Below, one piece after another: positions 56,010 through 64,000 of a DNA stretch of 64,000 bases (its first letter is position 1; each line of letters starts with the position of its first letter). The stretch covers positions 34,058,140 to 34,122,139 of the forward strand of contig NC_058342.1 of assembly GCF_905475395.1 (NCBI RefSeq). Reading direction: 5' to 3'. The notes under the pieces are model-generated. The model saw only the letters and a program-made list of their open reading frames with translations. It ran no database searches and had not been told where the DNA came from. Made by a program: the position numbers and the translations under genes. The DNA is from Chrysoperla carnea (lineage: Eukaryota > Arthropoda > Insecta > Neuroptera > Chrysopidae).

Positions 56010-56610
56010 ACATTCTATAAAATCCACCGTATAAAAAAATGTTTTCGATTCGAAAATATTTTTGTTAAGAATTATAGTTCTGAATCATTTAGAAATAATT
56101 TTTTTTTAAATCCACTGAATAAAAAAATGCTTTCGATTCGAAAATATTTATGTTAAGAATTATAGTTCTGAATCATTTACAAATACTTTTTTTTAAATCC
56201 ACTGAATAAAAAAATGCTTTCGATTCGAAATTATTTATGTTAAGAATTATAGTTCTGAATCATTTGGAAATATTTTTTTTAAAACCCACTGAATACAAAA
56301 ATATTTGCGATTCGAAATTATTTATGTTAAGAATTATAGTTCTGAATCATTATTGCAAATTAAAGTACTTTTTCTAAAATCCACTGAATAAAAAAATATT
56401 TTCGATTCGAAATTATTTATGTTAAGAATCATAGTTCTAAATCATTATTGGAAACTAAAGTACTTTTTCTAAAATCCACTGTATAAAAAAATATTTCCGA
56501 TTCGAAATTATTTATGTTAAGAATTATAGTTCTAAATCATTATTGGAAACTAAAGTAATTTTTCTAAAATCCTCTGTATAAAAGAAATGTTTTCGGTTCG
56601 AAAATAGAAA
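56010..56610 (+). repeat. Tandem repeat, unit 87-95 bp, about 6.5 copies
   Basis: ATTATAGTTCTGAATCATT recurs at 56071, 56159, 56246, 56333, 56428 and 56523. Each unit contains TTCGATTCGAAA-TATTTATG and AAATCCACTGAATAAAAAAA. The spacing changes from 87 to 95 bp halfway because of an 8-bp insertion after the marker. Confidence 0.92.
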
Positions 56611-56799
56611 AATAGTAAGTTTCTCATTTTCGAGTAAAAAAACCGTAGTTTTTTTTAAAGGGGACCTTCACATATCTAAGCAGGTTAAAAACAAATCGAA
56701 ATTGTTGATTTTAACATGATCTATCCCCACCCTCTTCTTTCGAAGATATTAAAAAATCAGCCGAAGTCTTAATACGTTTTTTTTTTGTTGCTTTTTTTC

Positions 56800-57250
56800 T
56801 TGTAACTCTCTTCAAACTGAACCGAGTTTCTTGAAACATACCTAAAAACACTATCCATTAAATTACCTTTCAAACAAACAAAATCGAAATTGGCTCACCC
56901 GTTTAAGAGCTATGATGCCACAGACAGACACTCAGAGCTGCCAAACTTATAACACCCCACTTTTTGTGCCGGGGGTTAAAAATATACGATTTATTCTAAC
57001 AGTAAATCGCAAATTAGTTTTTGCCAAGCTAAAACAAAAAAATAGTAGAAAAGATGTCCATTTTGGGCGATTACCATTCGACGCAGAAAGAGTAGTGTTA
57101 TAAGTTTGACCACTATGTCTGTCTGTCTGGAGCTTCGTTGCTTCTAAAGGGATGAACCGATTTATTATTTTTTGATAGGCAATTTAACGGAAAATGTTCT
57201 TAGCTTAGTTATGTTTCAAGAAAATCACTTGAGTTTGGAGAGAGCTTGAT
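56800..57250. mobile_element. Foldback element
   Basis: CTCTTCAAACTGAACCGAG, TTCTTGAAACATA, CAGACAGACA and AAACTTATAACACCCC on the left are mirrored by GTGTTATAAGTTTGACC, TGTCTGTCTG, TATGTTTCAAGAAAA and GAGTTTGGAGAGAG on the right. The 63-codon frame inside is not a gene. Confidence 0.65.
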
Positions 57251-57446
57251 TGAATGTATGGTGGCCCCCTTCGAAATTGAACGGTACCTACTGTAAATAT
57301 CTTACATGAATTTAGAACCTAAAAATCAAACGATGTTTGATGCTAGAATGTTTTTAGCTGAAAGGAACTGGAACTGAAGTGATAGAACATGAATTTACAC
57401 ATACAATTTTAAAATATTCACTTTGTAGTCGAGTTTTTTTGTTTGT

Positions 57447-60400
57447 TTAATCAACACACACAACACCGGGTACTTCATCAGAGAATTGTTGTATTGTTCC
57501 AAACAATCGTCTTTTTGGATCTGTAAATGCTGCTCCAAAACCATGATCGGTTTTCCCATAAAGCTCTTCAAGTGGATCTTGATTCTCTGATTCGATATCA
57601 GATGGAACTATAACAATTGTAGGTTCTTCGACGAATTCGATCTCATCATCACTTGAATCACTTGTATTTTCGACCATTGTGACTTGATATTCTTGTTCTT
57701 CAAATTGTTCATCTTCTGAATCGGATATTTCGATAATATCATCACGAACAATCAAAGGACTTGGAGGGGGTATTAAATTAGTTTCGTTTACAAGTTCATC
57801 TAACGGATAATTACCTTTTAATTTTGTATTGATGTTCGTTATATCCAAATCGGTTAACTGTTTCACTTCGACACAAATTCGCGAACAATACATCCGATAA
57901 ATAATTTGCGAACGTTCACTTAAACCATGTAATCTAGATCGACGTCCTCGAAAATTATATGGACGCGTACTTTGTACCTTTTTATGAGCCCCTTTCGGCT
58001 GTCGATACGTTACGGGATAGGTAGTTGGACGACGTTGTGGATTTTGGCTTGGATATAATTTTTTAACGGGTGATGTTCGCGTAAAACGTTCAATACGACC
58101 GCACCGTTCGTGTATGTTATCAGACGTTAGTTCTTTTCGAGTACGTTTTAACAAGATTTGTCCAATATTCGAGGAGAATGGTATGTTCGGACATTTTGTT
58201 AACGATAACAATTGTCGTCGATTATTACACGGTGGTGGGGATATTGATTTTTTACTTCTGTCTCTTTCTCGATCTTCATTAAATCGCGGTAATTTTTCAT
58301 GCGAACATAAATTAAATGTTTGTAAAAATGTTTCTTGAAACGTTTCAGTGACCTGATGCTGGTGTGATGAGATCTCTGTTCCTGGTCCTGGTGATTGTCC
58401 TGATGTTCTTGATGTTCTGGTGATTGAAGAAGATGGTGACGGTGGAGGTGAAACTGATATAGTATCATGTGTGTCAGATACTATGTCGTAATTACTATCG
58501 TTATTGCCATGATCGTACAGTGGATCGTCTAAATCGATTAAAATCACAGATGAACACGTCCTTTCATGGCCCTAAATTTTAGAAAACATTCCAATTAAAA
58601 TCAATGAAAATTTAGGATAGTCAAATGGACAGGAGCAGTGTAACTGTACAAAATGTAACAAAAGAGGGATAATATACCGCTCATTTTTTTACTGATAACT
58701 GGCTCTGTATTAAGGAGGGAATCTTTAGCAAAACATAATCTATATGGGCGTCGCCAAGATTGCATTTTTCAAGAATTCTTCATCTGCGTCTACGCTAGGG
58801 TGGGTCAAAACAATCGACTTTTTTTTCTTCTGTTTCCGAAGAATTGGTTTAATAGATTGCTGTAAGCGTTCCACGTCAAAACTTGGAAAAGGTCGACGAT
58901 GGGAAACGCAAAACTAAGCGGCTTTACATGCTCATTGTTCACAAGAAAAACCTAGTGAGCCCTGAATTTATCGACCAGGAGATTAGAAAATTTAGTAATC
59001 CAGACGCCTCAAGTTTTTATTCAGTGACTTAACAAAGAAATATTTTTCTATGTATTTTCGTTCCCGACAGGGAGGGGCAATGGCACCCCTTGAACCATCG
59101 TCCGGTTGCCCATGATAATCTAAGACTTTCTTGGTACAGCGATTTGTCTAAGGACTCTTATGCCGAGATAAGACGACAATAAGAAATTAAATTTTTCATC
59201 ATATCATTTTCTTTTCTCTCATCTCATAAAATTTCAGACGGTTTCTCTCAATGGAACCTTAAATCAATAAGATGCTTAGAAAATTCATTATTAAATAATC
59301 AAGGGGAAAACATTACCTCAGATTATATGACAACGTATTTCTGAAGAGGTGAAAGATTTTTGGGAGGGGGTTGTAGGAATCAAAGTGATAAGTGGACGAA
59401 ATAAGTTAGGATTTAAAACGATTTAAAGATATCTCAATATCTTCGCTCATTGCATCCCATAACCGTTCTTTTTCCCAACCTGCTTAAATTGAGTTAGCAC
59501 AAGTTAGCCTTTTTTAAACAGCTCGCTTAAAAGTGTGCTATTTATTCCAAAAAAATCTTCTTTTTACAATAATAATAAATAAGGAGACCGTAAATGGACT
59601 CCTAGCTCCTTAACCAAAAGGTATTCTGCCTCCCCCCCCCACAGCGCCGGATTAATTAGGGACATGTTATTTAAAATAAATTTTTTTTCTGTTCTTCTCC
59701 CCTAAATAGGATTCCATTCACGTCAAGCCTCTGTCCCCACCAAGTCTTAATCCAACCTGTCACCCGAAGGCGAAGCTTCTCCGAATAAGAATAGGATTTT
59801 GTCTAGGCGAGATGTCACGCAGAAAGACCTCAACTTCTCTTAAACATTTTTTAAGGGCTGAAATGCCGCCAGGCCAATATTTAGGCATGAATAGGCATGG
59901 AAATTTTTGTTACACATTATGTGGATAAATTAGGGAGGTGTATTTTGGAAATTTTACGGTTGATGAACTCACCTTTAATGCTTTAAAGGTGGTAAAAGCT
60001 TCACAGCAATTTTGACAAATAAATGTGTCGACCTCTGGTTCTAGAATAATTGTTTCGACACGTCTATGGAATTTATTACGTAATTGATATTTTCTACGAT
60101 CGTACGTTAATAATTCGTTACGAACGGTTACTAATAATTTGGATGTTGACTTTTCAAAAAATGATGTTGTACCATTCCAATTATCCAAAATACGAAAATT
60201 ATCCTTGGATATTTCAGCTAATTGTACACTAAATCCAATCATGTCTTCCATACGATGATAACGGTAACATTTTGTAATTAGATTTAACAATAGCTCTTTC
60301 CAATCAGCACAACGGAAATTTTTAGCACGTTTAAATGGATTCGTAAATGGTACTTCTCTTGGCCACCATAATGGTACTTTTATTTCTTTGGCTGTATCGT

Positions 60401-60518
60401 GACCCAACGAACATCGGACCATAAACGTAATAAATTTTTCTAATTTTTCAATCGACATACGTTCCAATGTCGTTGGATAACCATCCATAAAAAGTAGTGG
60501 CAAATTTGAGCTCATCAT
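57447..60518 (-). CDS. NRF1/Erect-wing-like protein with C2HC zinc finger and SIM-like motifs
   Basis: Two minus-strand exons, 60518-59973 and 58571-57447, join in phase 0 to 556 residues. Residues about 6-92 resemble the conserved block of NRF1/P3A2/Ewg transcription factors: LPLLFMDGYPTTLERM, then VPLWWPREVPFTNP and a KCYRYHRMEDMIGFS helix. A second conserved-looking part, DNWNGTTSFF and LLVTVRNELLTYDRR, follows. The splice junction then reconstitutes a zinc finger with Cys168, Cys171, His184 and Cys188 (CX2C...HX3C), which supports the intron. The long second exon is low-complexity, with Ser/Pro and Arg/Lys-rich parts and an acidic C-terminus. Three hydrophobic-acidic stretches look like SUMO-interaction motifs: VILIDLDD (191-198), IIEISDSEDE (461-470) and TIVIVPSD (500-507). 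The start is the first in-frame ATG; the frame stays open about 25 codons upstream, so an acceptor at ATGAG and earlier exons encoding the rest of an NRF1-type domain are possible. Probably nuclear. Family link is from memory of motifs. Confidence 0.7.
59570..59850 (+). repeat. Dispersed repeat family R-B, copy 3, in the NRF1-like gene intron
   Basis: AACCTGTCACCCGAAGGCGA, then GGATTTTGTCTAGG and CACGCAGAAAG follow the order of 13,140-13,440, with an insertion of about 80 bp after a C-run at 59,631. Confidence 0.7.
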
Positions 60519-61199
60519 CTTGTCAACGACTTTAAATAGACGAAAGATCTTCAAAATTTGCGAAGTGGTCTCATTCGCATTTAAGATTGAAACAAATGAA
60601 TTTTACCTTGTTTACAAAAAAAAAAAAAAAAAAATTAACAGATGTGAGGATGAGTTTATAAACTCTGGATCATCGACATTTATGTAGTGAAAATCTTAAT
60701 GGCCTGTCAAAACTAGCAAGTTTTACTCATAGATTTGTGGCGGTAAGCCACCACTTTATTCACACATATTTTTTCAATTCTTCACATAGTTTTTAAACAC
60801 TGACACCACTATTCAATCAGTTCAAATTTTTTTTTTTTTTAAACACTTTTATTTAATTATACCACTCACCTAATCCAGGGCTGTATTTACAACCAACACA
60901 TCACATATTAGCCATTGTTCATTGTATAATTCATTACAGTGGCTCTTAAAATGTTCAAAAAGTTCAGTTTCAGTCTGTCTGTTCATGCATACGCAAGGTC
61001 ATATACAGATGTCACAACACCTTCAATATCATACAACTTTTATAAGGAGATATTGCCAACTCAGTAATTTTACCACTAAAACTAGTGATTTTACCATACA
61101 TGTAAATACTATGTTGCCAGCGCCCTAAGTTCCTCTATGTGGGAGACCGATGAAAACAAGCGAGACAGAGCAAAAGTAATAATAATAAAAATAAATAAT
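60519..61199. other. Upstream flank of the NRF1-like gene
   Basis: No further coding exon could be identified. The frame of the first called exon stays open for about 25 codons upstream before a stop, so earlier exons may exist here or beyond. Confidence 0.45.
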
Positions 61200-61480
61200 A
61201 ATGGGGTTTAACCTCGGTTTTTGAGATATCTATTTCTAACAGAAGCCACTCACACCATTATTTTACATTATTTTACACCTATATACAATTAAATATTTTA
61301 TGATGTGGGTAGAGTCAGCTACTTCGTTCTTATCCAAGCAACGACAGTGTTATCAATTTTACAGCCCCATTAACTATAATTGCTCACACTGCCGGTGGCT
61401 GAATTCGAACCCGCAACCTATGCGCATGTACCGGAATCGCGCCTTCTTTTACTATTGACCATTTGCTGTCGTGCTACGAA
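61200..61480 (-). mobile_element. tRNA-derived SINE-like repeat
   Basis: On the minus strand GGTTGCGGGTTCGAATTC (61,399-61,416 region) is a pol III B-box/T-arm-like sequence, followed by a body (ACACTGTCGTTGCTTGGATA) and an end (AACCGAGGTTAAACCCC). Body and end are shared with the palindrome and its flank at 43,426-44,240. Confidence 0.65.
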
Positions 61481-64000
61481 TACTATTGGCCATGTAGTGG
61501 CGCATGCGCATTACATTGGTACCAAAGCATAAATGTGGGACTTTTGGCCTCCCAACAGAAGCAGCAAGTACGTACTTTCAGCCGAAAATAAGGAAAAATA
61601 TTATACATCACACGGGCAAAAAGTTTGAGAGCCCTGAACTGCGCACCATGATGCCCGAGGCGAAACCGAGAGCATTATATCGCGCAGAGCAGGAATAGCA
61701 AACTTTCAGCTCTTGTAGTGTAATATACTATTATCTACAAAAAAATATTTTTAGTGTGCAAATAATTTTAATATTTTAATATCATTTATGTTAACTATTG
61801 AAAGTTCTCTGATAAAAATCGAAATATATTCTGGTAACACTGTTTTCTAGTGGCTTTCTATCGTCTGTTTAGACGGCTTAAGAATTGAAAGTTGGCAACA
61901 CTGCTTAGTGTATTAAAAAGTGTCCATCGAAAAGCATTAAATAAAGATAATCCTACTGTAGGAAAAGTGTACATTTTAAAAGAAGTGCTAAAAGCAATAA
62001 GAATAAGATAGAGAACTAAACAAGTTATTAGAGAAAGATAAGGCTATTTTGTGCACACTTTTTTAATCAAACAGCCATAAGAGATGATTCTCCTTTACAC
62101 ATCTACACTCCATAAAAATAATTTGTTAATTGAAGACTGAAGTATTTTATAAAAGCTTGGATAGGAAATGAACATGTTTAGAACTGCACGCATGGGTATC
62201 GTAGTATATAAAACGTCCCAATTTCCCTTACATGAGTCGATCTTTATCTAACACATGAAAAGTGATTTAAATATGAAAAAGAAAGTTCAATAAACAAAGA
62301 TGTTTACATTTCATATTCAATTTTATTAAAAAATTACTCGAATATCACTTCACTGTCTATGTCTAATATCGTATATATCGATATCATTCTATGTTCGAGT
62401 CTCATTCGTTGCCCAATGTTCTATGCTAGTTTATAACGGAATACACAAATTCATTTTCTGATTCGTTATAACAATTTTTCGCTAAAAGATACCACACACC
62501 AATTTACCATTATATTTGTGATCGTTAAATCCGATAGTTCTATTTACCAAAATGCTTTGATGTATCTAAATCAATTTTCTAGGCTAGGCAGCATTGGCTT
62601 AGCTAGAAAATTTCTCTGGGATGAACAGCTAACGGCTCCTAAAAATTTTTCAGTGTATGCATAAGCGCTTTAGCTGGTGGCGAACAAAGTGATGAACTGG
62701 CTCAGTGTTGCCGACACCTAAATTTTTACCCCCTCCAAGAGTGAGGTAAATTTGCAGCAAAAATCTCCAAAAAACATCGTACTTCCATACTTTTGTGTTT
62801 ACTTTTGATTATTTTTTTTACCAGCTACTTTCGGCATCGTTTAAAAAGTACGTGAATTAATAATAAAGTAAAAATTTGAAAATTGGATAGAAATAAATTT
62901 ATAAAAACTTGAAGTATTTTTTTCTAAAAACATTAAAATTGATAGATATCAGCTATTTTTCTGGTATTTATCAAAATATTTTTCCCTCGAAAAAAATGTA
63001 CCTCCAAAAGTAAAAAATCCTCTAAATTGAGAAAATATCCCTAAATTTAGAGAGAAATCTCCTTAGTTGGCAACAATGAACTGGCTAGTAGAATAGCAAT
63101 GCGCATGCGTTTTTATACGGACACCCAAAAATGCATCTGCATTTTGAAAAACGAGTTCCAATCCCAAAACTTGAAGTTCCAGCTATAAGTTTTTGAACGA
63201 CCGGAGTTTATTTTAGTTCTAGTCGCTAAATTAATGTTGATATTTCTCTCAGAAGATAATTTCAATTTCCCAGAAAATTAGACGCCCTATAGGAATTTAA
63301 CTCTACTGAGCCTTTCTTCTTAAATTCGCCACAACAATGAATATTAAAATTATCGTTCCTATGTTTTTGCACCTACAGAAACGTGCAGAAGGTCAGGTAT
63401 TCGCTCCGAGCGTGAATTTCGTTTCCATGACAACGATACACTACTTTAATTATAGAATTAATGGATGCATATATAATTGTGTGGATTGCATTGAAAACTT
63501 ACATTTAAAATTTAATATTCTTGTTTCACAAATTTAAATAAATAATTACGATAATTAACATTTGAAAAATAATATTTGTACAATTTGATTTCTTATTTTC
63601 ACAATTTTTAATGCATTAAGTTTAATTAATTAGTGTTTTTCAATCATTTTAATTTGACAGTTTCTATATCATTAACATGTAAATAATTGCAAATTAGTCA
63701 TAACAGCCCACTTTATCTCCAAAATTTTTCACTTAAAGCGCTGGCATCGATTTTATTATCCCTACCATGACTACGCACACAACGAATAGAATGTTTGGGT
63801 GCGAAATAGACAGGAATTCCATAGAATCCCCAAGACGGATACCCTTCTTATCAATATTATTATTGTTGCCATGGTATTTAATTGTATAAAAAATTTTAAA
63901 TGAGATAATGTAGTATAATTTATTTTATTTTATTTTGTGCGCTATCTAGAAAAAATTTGCTAAGAAAGAAGTGAACTGTTTTTATAGAATGATTTGCCAT
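61481..64000. other. AT-rich non-coding DNA
   Basis: No gene supported. The 66-codon frame at 63,337 has no motif. Confidence 0.5.

Larger units (their letters stand above)
49835..57446. other. Long intergenic region with repeats
   Basis: No protein-coding gene supported over 7.6 kb. Two adjacent minus-strand frames at 54,436-55,002 carry no known motif. A possible foldback lies at 52,564-52,763 (CCATTGAC ends, CCAACATCTG/CAGATGTTGG). The repeats listed separately account for much of the rest. Confidence 0.5.

Noticed and set aside
58199-58468. 89-codon minus-strand and 74-codon plus-strand frames near here
   Set aside because: Shadows in other frames of the long exon of the NRF1-like gene.

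Overview
The window looks like AT-rich nuclear DNA from an insect. Reasons: GT-AG introns in phase with conserved exons; non-LTR retrotransposon remnants; foldback elements and tandem repeats; and transposon 3' ends carrying short runs of TTAGG/CCTAA, the insect telomere-type unit. I see no bacterial, phage or organellar signature. The order of insect cannot be fixed from the sequence alone.

Layout. Positions 1-21,400 are a gene-poor, repeat-rich block: a 306-bp satellite, a TA-flanked DNA transposon with CAGTC ends, a 1.5-kb foldback element, 3' fragments of a LINE, and a tRNA-derived SINE that shares its tail with that LINE. From 21.4 kb on there are six protein-coding genes. They are Cdc14 phosphatase (+, 8 exons, 21,427-26,908), NR2C2AP (+, 3 exons, 36,859-37,404), a PH-domain adaptor resembling SKAP (-, 4 exons, 38,271-40,840), Greatwall kinase (+, 42,574-48,626), an intronless CAF1/Pop2 (CNOT7-type) deadenylase (-, 49,004-49,834), and a protein that joins an NRF1/Erect-wing-like domain to a C2HC zinc finger with SUMO-interaction-like motifs (-, 57,447-60,518). 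Introns and intergenic DNA hold many foldback/MITE-like repeats, three further tandem arrays and a perfect 327-bp-arm palindrome inside a Greatwall intron.

How the genes relate. They are not an operon. Two act on mitotic exit: Cdc14 removes CDK-type phosphates, and Greatwall restrains PP2A-B55 through endosulfine. The deadenylase acts in mRNA decay, and the NRF1-like protein is probably nuclear. The main points for follow-up are the NRF1-like/zinc-finger architecture, a hammerhead-like RNA motif whose stem covaries among three copies, the perfect palindrome, the intronless divergent Pop2 copy, and the SINE-LINE partnership with telomere-like tails. Exon structures were built by hand from splice sites, reading phase and family knowledge. 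UTRs and transcription starts are not resolved.
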